Below are positions 11,601 through 17,295 of a stretch of DNA of 17,295 nucleotides, one piece after another. The notes beneath the pieces were generated by a model. The model was not told the origin of the DNA. It worked only from the letters and a program-made list of their open reading frames with translations, and did no database searches. Each line of letters begins with the position of its first letter. Positions within the stretch are counted from its first letter, which is position 1. This DNA comes from CALJFL01 sp039964455 (GTDB lineage Bacteria; Pseudomonadota; Gammaproteobacteria; Pseudomonadales; Halieaceae), in contig JBDVXK010000017.1 of NCBI GenBank assembly GCA_039964455.1, positions 1 to 17,295 on the forward strand, read 5' to 3'. Made by a program: the position numbers and the translations under genes.

Positions 11601-12770
11601 GAACAGGTTCTCAGCCGACTCTTTGGTGGGCGGCTCGCCTGGACGCATCATGCGGTAAATTTCTACCAGTGCTTCCAGTGCGTTGCGGGTGGTGTCCTGA
11701 CGCAGGGTATCGGCTACAAACGGACCGCAGTCGAGTTCGTTGGTGTACAGCGTCTCGATTTCCTTGACGCCAGCCTCTGTGAGAAGCGCCAGCGCCTCTT
11801 CCGTGAGCAGCGTATTACACTCAACCAACACTTCACCGGTCTTTTCGTCGACCAGGTTCTTCGCCAGTGGTCGGCCGTGCAGGTACTCAGCCGGAATCTC
11901 CAGCTCTTTCACGTCACCCTTTTCGAGCTCGCGAATGTGGCGGGCAGTGATACGACGACCCTGCTCTACCACTACCTTGCGACCAATCTTGATATCGAAG
12001 GCTGCAACATCACCACGCAGACGCTCCGGGATCAGGGTCATGGTGTACTCACCATCCTTGCTGACGTGGAAGGTGTTGTTGTCGTAGAACATGGTCAGAA
12101 TTTCTTCTGACTCGTAGCCCAGCGCGCGCAGCAGGATAGTAGCTGGCAGCTTGCGGCGACGGTCAATACGAACAAAGACCAGGTCCTTGGGATCAAACTC
12201 AAAGTCTAACCAGGAGCCACGGTAAGGAATCACGCGTGCTGAGTAGAGCAACTTGCCAGAGGAGTGGGTTTTGCCTTTATCGTGATCGAAGAATACACCG
12301 GGTGAACGGTGCAGCTGGGAGACGATCACACGCTCGGTACCGTTGATGACAAACGTACCGTTATCAGTCATCAGGGGAATCTCCCCCATGTAGACTTCCT
12401 GCTCTTTAATGTCCTTGATGGTCTTGTTCGCTGAATCCTTATCGTAAATGATCAGGCGAACCTTGACGCGCAAGGAACAGGAGTAAGTAACACCGCGCAG
12501 CTGGCATTCGTTAACATCGAATACCGGCGTTCCCAGGTTGTAGTCAACGTACTCAAGCGCTGCATTGCCGCTGTAGCTGACGATTGGGAAAACAGACTTG
12601 AATGCGGCGTGAAGACCATAGTCCCCGCGCTCAGACAGGGGCGCGCCCTGCTGGGTAAATTTCCTGTAGGAATCCAATTGAATCGCAAGCAGGTATGGAA
12701 CATCCATTACCTTCGGCAACGTGCCGAAATCCTTACGAATACGTTTTTTCTCTGTGTACGAGTAGGCCAT
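8697..12770 (-). CDS. rpoB: RNA polymerase subunit beta
   Basis: Beta is the second large catalytic subunit of RNA polymerase and the target of rifampicin. The 1357-aa product begins MAYSYTEKKRIRKDFG and ends IRSLGIDIELESE; that length equals the Pseudomonas protein and exceeds E. coli (1342). The rifampicin region GSSQLSQFMDQNNPLS starts at residue 512. D521, H531 and S536 (E. coli 516, 526, 531) are wild type, predicting sensitivity at this target. The active-site motif GDKMAGRHGNKG is at 1080-1091. The ATG start (12770-12768) has GGGAG 5 nt upstream. It lies 196 nt after rplL, across a structured attenuator-like region, and 80 nt before rpoC, with which it is transcribed. Confidence 0.98.
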   Translation of the reverse strand: MAYSYTEKKRIRKDFGTLPKVMDVPYLLAIQLDSYRKFTQQGAPLSERGDYGLHAAFKSVFPIVSYSGNAALEYVDYNLGTPVFDVNECQLRGVTYSCSLRVKVRLIIYDKDSANKTIKDIKEQEVYMGEIPLMTDNGTFVINGTERVIVSQLHRSPGVFFDHDKGKTHSSGKLLYSARVIPYRGSWLDFEFDPKDLVFVRIDRRRKLPATILLRALGYESEEILTMFYDNNTFHVSKDGEYTMTLIPERLRGDVAAFDIKIGRKVVVEQGRRITARHIRELEKGDVKELEIPAEYLHGRPLAKNLVDEKTGEVLVECNTLLTEEALALLTEAGVKEIETLYTNELDCGPFVADTLRQDTTRNALEALVEIYRMMRPGEPPTKESAENLFQNLFFSADRYDLSAVGRMKFNRRLGRESAVGSGILDREDIVEVLKTLVDIRNGKGMVDDIDHLGNRRVRSVGEMAENQFRVGLVRVERAVKERLSMAESEGLMPQDLINAKPVSAAVKEFFGSSQLSQFMDQNNPLSEVTHKRRVSALGPGGLTRERAGFEVRDVHPTHYGRVCPIETPEGPNIGLINSLATYARTNDYGFLESPYRKVVDGKVTDDIEFLSAINEAEHVIAQASASINKKNMFVDDLIAVRHMNEFTVMPPERVDYMDVSPKQVVSVAAALIPFLEHDDANRALMGSNMQRQAVPTLQSDKPLVGTGMERYVAADSGVCVVSKRSGVIDSVDASRIVVRVNDSDVGADEAPVDIYNLTKYTRSNQNTCINQRPIVSEGDAVQRGDILADGPSIDMGELALGQNMRIAFMPWNGYNFEDSILVSERVVKEDRFTTIHIQELTCIARDTKLGSEEISSDIPNVGEGALGKLDESGIVYIGAEVDAGDILVGKVTPKGETQLTPEEKLLRAIFGEKASDVKDTSLRVPTSTKGTVIDVQVFTRDGLEKDARAMQIEKHQLDEYRKDLKEEYRIFEEATFARLANQLQGNKTVSGAGLSKGTVLTAEVLAELEREQWFKLKLSDSEINSSLTSAQRQLEEQNKLLEDRFEDKKRKLQSGDDLAPGVLKIVKVYLAIKRRIQPGDKMAGRHGNKGVISVIMPVEDMPYDANGEPVDIVLNPLGVPSRMNVGQILETHLGMAAKGLGDKIDAMIKEQRKVAEIRKFLESIYNNGAGRVEDIKSLSDADVLELAGNLSGGVPMATPVFDGAAEQSIKDLLALADMPESGQFTLFDGRTGESFDRPVTVGYMYMLKLNHLVDDKMHARSTGSYSLVTQQPLGGKAQFGGQRFGEMEVWALEAYGAAYTLQEMLTVKSDDVAGRTKMYKNIVDGDHRMEPGMPESFNVLVKEIRSLGIDIELESE

Positions 12771-12799
12771 CAGTACTCCCCAGCGTAATTAACAATCAA

Positions 12800-12837
12800 C
12801 CGCCCCAGCGGCGGTATTACAGCCCGCTGCCGGGCTG
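12800..12837 (-). promoter_or_regulatory. Two adjacent hairpins in the rpoB leader
   Basis: On the minus strand CAGCCCG (12837-12831) pairs with CGGGCTG (12826-12820) around a 4-nt loop. Then CCGCC (12814-12810) pairs with GGCGG (12804-12800) around a 5-nt loop. They lie 30-70 nt upstream of rpoB. The E. coli rplL-rpoB gap contains an RNase III cleavage structure; these stems are at a comparable place, but their equivalence is inferred. Confidence 0.4.
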
Positions 12838-12898
12838 CCTACCAGTTACCAGCACTCACCGAGCGCGGTAACCGAAATATCTACTTGCATGAAGCGGG

Positions 12899-12931
12899 AA
12901 AAGGCCGGCAAGCAAAACGCCCACCAGCCTT
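12899..12931 (-). terminator. Terminator-like hairpin between rplL and rpoB (attenuator candidate)
   Basis: On the minus strand 12931-12919 and 12913-12901 form a 13-bp stem containing several G-T pairs around a 5-nt GTTTT loop. A four-T run at 12902-12899 follows. In E. coli a partial terminator in this gap lowers rpoBC transcription relative to the ribosomal protein genes. The weak stem and short T-run here fit partial rather than full termination. Confidence 0.5.
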
Positions 12932-12937
12932 GTCCAT

Positions 12938-12955
12938 GTCCGGCCGAAACCGGAC
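12938..12955 (-). other. Hairpin immediately after rplL
   Basis: GTCCGG (12955-12950 read on the minus strand) pairs with CCGGAC (12943-12938) around the 6-nt loop TTTCGG. It lies about 11 nt past the rplL stop and just before the attenuator-like stem. It could stabilise the abundant rplJL mRNA after processing. No T-run follows. Confidence 0.4.
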
Positions 12956-12966
12956 CATAACGGTGC

Positions 12967-13347
12967 TTACTTAAGCTCCGCTGAGCCGCCGGCTTCTTCC
13001 AGCTGCTTCTTGACGTCTTCTGCTTCTTCCTTGGTAGCGCCTTCCTTAATTGCAGAAGGAGCGCCATCAACCAGACCTTTAGCTTCTTTCAAGCCCAGGC
13101 CAGTTACCGCACGTACTACCTTGATGACGTTTACTTTCTTGTCACCAGCTGCGGTCAGCATTACATCAAATTCGGTCTGCTCTTCAGCAGCCGCACCAGC
13201 GTCGCCGCCGGCAGCCGCAGGGGCCGCGGCAACAGCAGCTGCTGCTGTTACACCGAACTTCTCTTCCATTGCTTCGATGAGCTCAACGATGTCCATTACG
13301 CTCATATCAGCAATTGCATTTAAAATATCGTCTTTAGACAGAGCCAT
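12967..13347 (-). CDS. rplL: 50S ribosomal protein L7/L12
   Basis: L7/L12 forms the flexible stalk of the 50S subunit, bound in dimers to L10, and recruits translational GTPases. The 126-aa product is slightly longer than E. coli (121). It has the N-terminal dimerisation segment (residues 1-33, MALSKDDILNAIADMSV), an Ala/Gly-rich hinge at about 34-55 and the globular C-terminal domain with KVNVIKVVRAVTGLGLKEAK. The strong acidic character fits. The ATG start (13347-13345) has GGAG about 9 nt upstream. It lies 45 nt after rplJ, the usual pair, and is translated in excess over L10 in known systems. Confidence 0.98.
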   Translation of the reverse strand: MALSKDDILNAIADMSVMDIVELIEAMEEKFGVTAAAAVAAAPAAAGGDAGAAAEEQTEFDVMLTAAGDKKVNVIKVVRAVTGLGLKEAKGLVDGAPSAIKEGATKEEAEDVKKQLEEAGGSAELK

Positions 13348-13392
13348 GACTCTTATCTCCTATTTAGCTGATTAAAATCTAATGACAGTGGC

Positions 13393-13923
13393 TTACGCCG
13401 CTGCCTCTTTCTGATCGCGAACTGCTGCGAGTGTGCGAACCAGTTTTCCAGGTACTTCGTTCATTGTCTGAACCAGCTTGGTTGCCGGCGCATTCATAAC
13501 ACTCATCAACATCGAGAGTGCCTGATCACGCGTAGGCAGCTTCGCCAGAACATCCAACTGTTCTGCACCCAGCATCTGGCCGCTTACCGCCAGTACTTTT
13601 ACTTCAAATTCTTCGTTATCTTTCGCGAAGTCCTTGAAGAGTCGAGCCGCTGCACCCGGATCTTCCATAGAAAATCCGAACAGGGAGGGGCCAGCCAACG
13701 AGTCGTTAACGCACTCGTATTCGGTACCTTCCAACGCCCGCTTCGCCAGAGTGTTCCGTACTACACGGAGCGAAATCTGGTTGTCGCGCGCTTCTTTACG
13801 CAGGGCTGTCATCCCGTCTACAGTTACGCCGCGTGAATCGGCGATAACCAGAGACAGAGCACTGGTGGCAGTCTCGTTAACTTCAGCTACGATCGCTTTC
13901 TTGTCTTCGAGTCCAATTGCCAC
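13393..13923 (-). CDS. rplJ: 50S ribosomal protein L10
   Basis: L10 anchors the L7/L12 dimers to 23S rRNA at the stalk base and, as the L10-L12 complex, represses its own mRNA. The 176-aa product begins MAIGLEDKKAIVAEV, with SLVIADSRGVTVDGMTALRK typical of the rRNA-binding domain. The C-terminal helix that binds L7/L12 includes LVRTLAAVRDQKEAAA. The start is GTG (13923-13921) with AGGAG 8 nt upstream; the next in-frame ATG is well inside the conserved domain. A 317-nt structured leader precedes it, containing the L10-type autoregulatory fold. Confidence 0.97.
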   Translation of the reverse strand: MAIGLEDKKAIVAEVNETATSALSLVIADSRGVTVDGMTALRKEARDNQISLRVVRNTLAKRALEGTEYECVNDSLAGPSLFGFSMEDPGAAARLFKDFAKDNEEFEVKVLAVSGQMLGAEQLDVLAKLPTRDQALSMLMSVMNAPATKLVQTMNEVPGKLVRTLAAVRDQKEAAA

Positions 13924-14003
13924 TGGAATTACTCCTGGATTACAAATTTAGATGCAGCCAACTCTATGACTGCACCGGTTCCGGTGAACACTTCCACCAT
14001 CTG

Positions 14004-14085
14004 CGTAGGCCTTGGCGTGCCCTTTCGGGCTAGCCGCAATTAAGTCTTTGCTGCGATGTTGCTGCAACGTAGACACCTACGGTCT
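14004..14085 (-). promoter_or_regulatory. L10 leader (binding site for the L10-L12 complex)
   Basis: In known systems L10-L12 binds this leader and blocks rplJ translation. On the minus strand the closing stem pairs CGTAGG (14081-14076) with CCTACG (14009-14004). Flanks ACCGTAGGTG and CCTACGCAGATGGTG look like the conserved core of this family as I remember it. Inside are an arm closed by GTCT/AGAC and a hairpin GGCTAGCCC-GAAA-GGGCACGCC (14035-14014) capped by a GAAA tetraloop. The short CTTAAT joiner between the arms is also in place. Position about 80 nt before rplJ fits. Confidence 0.75.
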
Positions 14086-14151
14086 TTGATGGCCTTCAGT
14101 TCTCAGCTAAATGGGGGTTAACCCAGCCTTATCCAAAGACCTCAAAGTGGA

Positions 14152-14179
14152 TCAGCGTGAGCCGGTGGGCTCTTGCTGA
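14152..14179 (-). other. Two-part hairpin in the rplA-rplJ gap
   Basis: TCAGC (14179-14175 on the minus strand) pairs with GCTGA (14156-14152). After a 2x2 internal loop, GAGCC (14172-14168) pairs with GGCTC (14163-14159) around CACC. It lies upstream of the L10 leader core. No T-run follows. Function unknown; it might belong to an mRNA processing site. Confidence 0.4.
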
Positions 14180-14213
14180 CCTACAACACCTGTCATCCTT
14201 AACAGGCCTTGAG

Positions 14214-14238
14214 GAGTTGCCCCTTGTGAGGGCAACTC
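14214..14238 (-). other. 9-bp hairpin directly after the rplA stop
   Basis: GAGTTGCCC (14238-14230 on the minus strand) pairs perfectly with GGGCAACTC (14222-14214) around a 7-nt loop, beginning 2 nt past the rplA stop. The next bases are CTCAAGG with no T-run, so it is not a canonical intrinsic terminator. It could protect the rplKA mRNA 3' end or act as a leaky pause site. Confidence 0.45.
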
Positions 14239-14240
14239 AA

Positions 14241-14936
14241 TCATTCTTCTATCGACGTCTGATCGAGAATCACGCCTGGGCCCATGGTCGTGGACAGGGT
14301 GATTTTCTTCAGGTAGATGCCCTTGGCAGCTGCTGGCTTGGCCTTGTTCAGGTCCGCCAATACTGCTTCAAGGTTGCCCTTGATGGCATCCAGTTCGAAA
14401 TTGATCTTGCCGATGCCGCCGTGAACGATACCGTTCTTGTCGGTGCGGTAACGCACCTGGCCAGCTTTGGCATTGTTGACCGCAGTCTCGACGTCGGGTG
14501 TTACGGTGCCGGTCTTGGGGTTGGGCATCAGTCCGCGAGGACCAAGTACCTGACCTAACTGACCCACAACACGCATGGCATCGGGAGAGGCGATAACAAC
14601 ATCGAAGTCCATCATGCCGCCTTTAATCTGCTCGGCGAGGTCTTCCATGCCTACCAGGTCAGCACCGGCGGCCTTGGCCTTCTCGGCTGCTTCACCCTGG
14701 GTGAAAACGGCTACGCGCACATCACTACCGGTACCGTGGGGCAACGTTGTTGCGCCGCGCACTGCCTGGTCTGATTTACGTGCGTCGATGCCAAGGTTAA
14801 TGGCGATCTCTACCGTCTCGTTGAACTTTACCGTGGCAAATTCCTTCAACAGGCCAACGGCCTCGTCTAGCGGATACGCCTTGCCCGGCTCAATTTTGTC
14901 CTTGTATGCGCGTGCGCGCTTGCTCAGCTTGGCCAT
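14241..14936 (-). CDS. rplA: 50S ribosomal protein L1
   Basis: L1 binds the mobile L1 stalk of 23S rRNA near the E site, and in bacteria represses translation of rplK-rplA mRNA. The 231-aa protein has the normal length. It opens MAKLSKRARAYKDKIE and carries the family signatures IDARKSDQAVRG and GPRGLMPNPKTGTVT, plus VRYRTDKNGIVHGGIGK in the C-terminal part of domain I. The ATG start (14936-14934) overlaps the rplK stop by one base (TAATG), so the two are probably translationally coupled. AAGGGG within the rplK end serves as ribosome-binding site, 7 nt away. Confidence 0.98.
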   Translation of the reverse strand: MAKLSKRARAYKDKIEPGKAYPLDEAVGLLKEFATVKFNETVEIAINLGIDARKSDQAVRGATTLPHGTGSDVRVAVFTQGEAAEKAKAAGADLVGMEDLAEQIKGGMMDFDVVIASPDAMRVVGQLGQVLGPRGLMPNPKTGTVTPDVETAVNNAKAGQVRYRTDKNGIVHGGIGKINFELDAIKGNLEAVLADLNKAKPAAAKGIYLKKITLSTTMGPGVILDQTSIEE

Positions 14937-15370
14937 TAGTTAACCCCTTCTACGTCGATGCCCGCAGAGCGAGCGCTTCCGGCGATGGTACGCACAGCGG
15001 CGTCCATATCAGCGGCGGTGAGGTCAGGCCACTTCTGGGTAGCCACGTCTTCCAGCTGTGCACGATTCACCTTGGCCACCTTGTGGGTGTTAGGTGTTGA
15101 CGAGCCCTTCTTGATCTTCGCAGCCTTACGCAGCAAGACAGATGCCGGCGGCGTCTTCTTGATGAAGGTGAAAGAGCGGTCGCTGTAAACAGTGATGATT
15201 ACTGGAATCGGCAGACCGGGCTCAGTGCCCTGGGTCTCGGCGTTAAACGCCTTACAGAATTCCATGATGTTGACACCGTGCTGACCCAACGCCGGACCTA
15301 CAGGAGGACTGGGGTTGGCCTGGCCAGCAGGCACCTGCAGCTTGATATAAGCTTCAACTTTCTTAGCCAT
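14936..15370 (-). CDS. rplK: 50S ribosomal protein L11
   Basis: L11 binds the GTPase-associated centre of 23S rRNA and is needed for RelA activation during the stringent response. It is also part of the thiostrepton site. The 144-aa product begins MAKKVEAYIKLQVPAGQANP; the proline-rich N-terminal segment PSPPVGPALGQHG lies at about 20-32. The C-terminal RNA-binding domain contains KKGSSTPNTHKVAKV. The ATG start (15370-15368) has GGGAG 7 nt upstream. It follows nusG by 131 nt, a gap holding hairpins, and overlaps rplA by one base. Confidence 0.98.
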   Translation of the reverse strand: MAKKVEAYIKLQVPAGQANPSPPVGPALGQHGVNIMEFCKAFNAETQGTEPGLPIPVIITVYSDRSFTFIKKTPPASVLLRKAAKIKKGSSTPNTHKVAKVNRAQLEDVATQKWPDLTAADMDAAVRTIAGSARSAGIDVEGVN

Positions 15371-15406
15371 GTTGTTACTCCCGGGTGCAAACGCCGTTGT
15401 ATCGAT

Positions 15407-15438
15407 CCGACTTACGTCGGGGGATACTCGGGCTCCCC
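15407..15438 (-). promoter_or_regulatory. Hairpins in the rplK leader, candidate L1 autoregulatory site
   Basis: L1 is known to repress rplKA by binding near the rplK start at a copy of its rRNA target. On the minus strand the 131-nt nusG-rplK gap contains GGGGA (15438-15434) that can pair with TCCCC (15424-15420). Next to it, CCGAC (15420-15416) pairs with GTCGG (15411-15407) around the GTAA tetraloop. The two share one base, so they compete slightly. They lie about 40-70 nt upstream of rplK. I could not confirm the L1 consensus by eye. Confidence 0.4.
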
Positions 15439-15501
15439 ATAAAGACGACCTTAGCCGTCAGTTAGTTAAAGCAGCCGCTCTCGCGACCGCCCATTTCGTC
15501 G

Positions 15502-16035
15502 TCAGGCCTTTTCGACCTGGCCAAACTCCAGCTCCACCGGGGTGGAACGACCAAAAATCAGTACAGCCACGTTCAAGCGGCTCTTTTCGTAATTGACCTC
15601 TTCCACAACGCCATTGAAGTCGTTGAAAGGTCCGTCGATAACCCTGACCATCTCGCCAGGCTCGAACAATGTTTTGGGCCGCGGTGCTTCTACACCATCT
15701 TCGACGCGCTGCAGGATAGTCGCCACTTCAGCTTCGGTAATCGGCGCCGGCGCATCCGCCTTGCCACCGATAAAGCCCAATACACGTGGTGTCTCTTTCA
15801 CCAGGTGCCAGGTCTCGTCGGCCAGTTCCATCTGAACCAGCACATAGCCGGGGAAGAACTTGCGCTCGCTGCGACGCTTCTGGCCACCGCGCATTTCAAC
15901 CACTTCCTCAGTGGGAACCAGTACCTCACCGAAGCGATCCTGCATTTTATGCAGATCGATGCGCTCCTTCAGGGCGGCCGCTACTTTCTTCTCGTACCCT
16001 GAGTAGGCGTGTACTACGTACCAACGCATTGCCAT
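15502..16035 (-). CDS. nusG: Transcription termination/antitermination protein NusG
   Basis: NusG binds RNA polymerase through its N-terminal domain and links it to Rho or ribosomal S10 through its KOW domain. The 177-aa product begins MAMRWYVVHAYSGYEKKVA, the NGN-domain opening, with ERKFFPGYVLVQM near residues 57-69. The KOW segment FEPGEMVRVIDGPFNDFNGV begins near 124. The start is ATG at 16035-16033, with AAGGG 7 nt upstream; a second ATG two codons later is possible but less well spaced. It lies 23 nt after secE, as in most bacteria. Polymerase subunits follow downstream. Confidence 0.98.
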   Translation of the reverse strand: MAMRWYVVHAYSGYEKKVAAALKERIDLHKMQDRFGEVLVPTEEVVEMRGGQKRRSERKFFPGYVLVQMELADETWHLVKETPRVLGFIGGKADAPAPITEAEVATILQRVEDGVEAPRPKTLFEPGEMVRVIDGPFNDFNGVVEEVNYEKSRLNVAVLIFGRSTPVELEFGQVEKA

Positions 16036-16058
16036 CGGCTAACCCTTATCCCCTTGTC

Positions 16059-16421
16059 TTAACCAATTGCCAGTGACACAAGCCAACCGAGGAAGGAATC
16101 GAGTCCCCACAGCATCAGCGCCACTACCAACACAAAAGCCACCACAATCAATGTGGTTTGCACAGTTTCCTGGCGCGTTGGCCAGACCACCTTGCGAATC
16201 TCTGTTCGCGAGCCTTTCACCAGCGTCCAGAACGACGCGCCCTTCGCGGTTTGCAGAGCTACAAGCCCGGCAACCACCGACAACGCGACAATACCCAAAA
16301 CCCGGTATAACAACGACTGATCGGCAAAATAGCTGTTGCCCACCACCGCTGCTCCGAGCAGGATGAACACAACAATCCACTTGGCCGAATCAAACCGGCT
16401 GGCAGTTGTTTCAACACTCAT
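16059..16421 (-). CDS. secE: Preprotein translocase subunit SecE
   Basis: SecE clamps the SecY channel in the inner membrane for protein export. The 120-aa protein has three predicted membrane helices, at roughly residues 14-32, 37-57 and 89-115. This is the longer gammaproteobacterial form rather than the single-helix form. The conserved amphipathic stretch SRTEIRKVVWPTRQET lies at about 71-86, just before the last helix. The ATG start (16421-16419) has AAGGA 7 nt upstream. It lies 58 nt downstream of the tRNA-Trp 3' end and 23 nt before nusG. Confidence 0.97.
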   Translation of the reverse strand: MSVETTASRFDSAKWIVVFILLGAAVVGNSYFADQSLLYRVLGIVALSVVAGLVALQTAKGASFWTLVKGSRTEIRKVVWPTRQETVQTTLIVVAFVLVVALMLWGLDSFLGWLVSLAIG

Positions 16422-16467
16422 TTACACATCCTTCCAACGGACTGCAGCGCCAGTGGCCACTACACTC

Positions 16468-16479
16468 CCTGCCATATAA

Positions 16480-16486
<7 letters not shown>
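16468..16486 (-). other. 8-bp hairpin that includes the tRNA-Trp 3' CCA end
   Basis: CCTGCCAT (16486-16479 on the minus strand) pairs perfectly with ATGGCAGG (16475-16468) around a 3-nt TAT loop. The first arm contains the last two acceptor-stem bases, the discriminator G and the encoded CCA of tRNA-Trp. In the precursor this fold would compete with the acceptor stem or shield the 3' end. Confidence 0.5.
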
Positions 16487-16555
<69 letters not shown>

Positions 16556-16577
16556 AATCCTGTCACTTAGACGACGA

Positions 16578-16607
16578 AGCCGAACTGCTTCAACAAGCGG
16601 TTCGGCT
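16578..16607 (-). other. Long hairpin between tuf and tRNA-Trp
   Basis: On the minus strand AGCCGAAC (16607-16600) pairs with GTTCGGCT (16585-16578). After one C-A mismatch, GCTT (16598-16595) pairs with AAGC (16590-16587) around GTTG. It begins about 40 nt past the tuf stop and ends about 22 nt before the tRNA. The following bases TCGTCGTCT are pyrimidine-rich but not a true T-run. It is probably a partial terminator or a processing signal that separates tuf mRNA from the tRNA. Confidence 0.5.
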
Positions 16608-16646
16608 CGGTCATTGTTGGGCAGCTAATGCCGCCCCGTATTACCT

Positions 16647-17294
16647 TTACTCGATGATCTTGGCGACGACGCCAGCACCAACAGTTCGGCCACCCTCACG
16701 GATCGCAAAACGCAGGCCATCTTCCATCGCAATCGGCGCAATCAACGTCGCTACCATCTGCACGTTGTCACCTGGCATGACCATCTCAACACCTTCAGGC
16801 AGCTCACATGCACCAGTTACGTCCGTAGTACGGAAGTAAAACTGCGGACGATAGCCCTTGAAGAATGGAGTGTGACGACCGCCCTCTTCCTTCGACAGAA
16901 TATAAACCTCTGCCTCGAACTTGGTGTGCGGGTTTACGCTACCGGGCTTAACAAGCACCTGGCCACGCTCAACTTCATCACGCTTGGTACCACGCAGCAG
17001 TACACCGACGTTCTCGCCTGCACGACCTTCGTCAAGCAGCTTGCGGAACATCTCAACACCGGTACAGGTCGTGGTCTGAGTGTCCTTGATACCGACAATC
17101 TCGATTTCTTCACCAACCTTGATAATGCCACGCTCAACACGGCCGGTTACAACCGTTCCGCGACCAGAGATAGAGAACACGTCCTCTACTGGCATCAGGA
17201 ACGGCTGGTCAATCGCACGCTCGGGCTCAGGGATGTAGCTGTCCAGGGTCTCAACCAGAGTCTTGACCGCTGTAGTACCCAGCTCGTTGTCGTC
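16647..17294 (-). CDS. tuf: Elongation factor Tu, C-terminal part (partial, runs off the right edge)
   Basis: This is the 3' portion of a second tuf gene, in the tufB position upstream of tRNA-Trp and secE. The open frame continues to the window edge, so an internal ATG near 17195 is not the start. The visible 215 or so codons begin DDNELGTTAVKTLVE. They include SYIPEPERAIDQPFL at the end of the G domain and domain II with GRGTVVTGRVERGIIKVG. Domain III has GGRHTPFFKGYRPQFYFRTTDVTG and ends GAGVVAKIIE before TAA. It cannot be compared with the other tuf copy because the two fragments do not overlap. Identity is certain. Confidence 0.97.
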   Translation of the reverse strand, partial: DDNELGTTAVKTLVETLDSYIPEPERAIDQPFLMPVEDVFSISGRGTVVTGRVERGIIKVGEEIEIVGIKDTQTTTCTGVEMFRKLLDEGRAGENVGVLLRGTKRDEVERGQVLVKPGSVNPHTKFEAEVYILSKEEGGRHTPFFKGYRPQFYFRTTDVTGACELPEGVEMVMPGDNVQMVATLIAPIAMEDGLRFAIREGGRTVGAGVVAKIIE

Positions 17295-17295
17295 C

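Larger units (their letters stand above)
13924..14240 (-). other. 317-nt rplA-rplJ gap, no gene, several RNA structures
   Basis: No credible coding region lies here on either strand. Reading in the gene direction it holds a 9-bp hairpin directly after rplA (14214-14238), a two-part hairpin (14152-14179), the L10 leader core (14004-14085) and the short dyad CACCGG/CCGGTG (13973-13986) before the rplJ ribosome-binding site. A promoter for rplJL may exist, but I found no pair of boxes good enough to call. Confidence 0.6.

Noticed and set aside
9372..12110. Plus-strand open frames of 231-260 codons opposite rpoB
   Set aside because: Same reason: shadows of a conserved gene. Their translations are low-complexity and resemble no family.
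16452..16461. 10-bp perfect palindrome AGTGGCCACT between tRNA-Trp and secE
   Set aside because: Too short to separate from chance, with no promoter beside it; no function can be supported.

Overview
The window is a tightly packed block of translation and transcription genes, all on the minus strand, so the biological order runs from high to low coordinates: tuf (3' part), tRNA-Trp, secE, nusG, rplK, rplA, rplJ, rplL, rpoB, rpoC, an unrecognised secreted-protein gene, rpsL, rpsG, fusA and the 5' end of a second tuf. Order and protein sequences point to a gammaproteobacterium. The order tuf-trnW-secE-nusG-rplKAJL-rpoBC-rpsL-rpsG-fusA-tuf is the arrangement known from Pseudomonas. RpoB is 1357 aa, and its rifampicin-region landmarks fall at D521/H531/S536, the Pseudomonas-style numbering. 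SecE has three predicted membrane segments, as in Gammaproteobacteria. A marine Pseudomonas relative (for example the Cellvibrionales/Halieaceae group) is my guess only; the sequence does not prove it.

Right part (about 12966-17295): the end of one EF-Tu gene, a hairpin, tRNA-Trp with encoded CCA, then SecE (translocon) and NusG (transcription elongation). After these come L11-L1 and L10-L7/L12, the ribosome stalk and L1-arm proteins. The 317-nt gap between rplA and rplJ holds a recognisable L10-type autoregulatory leader plus two further hairpins. The nusG-rplK gap holds hairpins where an L1 target is expected.

Middle (4399-12966): rpoB and rpoC, full length and with intact catalytic and zinc motifs. 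A cluster of hairpins precedes rpoB, including a terminator-like one resembling the known rplL-rpoB attenuator arrangement. A 13-bp hairpin sits between rpoB and rpoC. A strong intrinsic terminator closes the unit just after rpoC.

Left part (1-4346): between the rpoC terminator and rpsL lies an extra gene with its own probable promoter. It encodes an exported protein of about 253 aa built from two related halves, each bracketed by a cysteine pair with identical 85-residue spacing. I do not recognise the family. Its end is marked by a perfect 12-bp dyad whose distal arm supplies the first bases of the -35 box of a strong sigma70-type promoter for the str operon (rpsL-rpsG-fusA-tuf). The rpsL-rpsG gap contains a structured element where the S7 operator lies in E. 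coli.

Everything except the inserted gene is core housekeeping. I saw no mobile element, CRISPR array, toxin system or frameshift. The points worth a second look are the inserted gene, the shared dyad/promoter, and several intergenic RNA structures.
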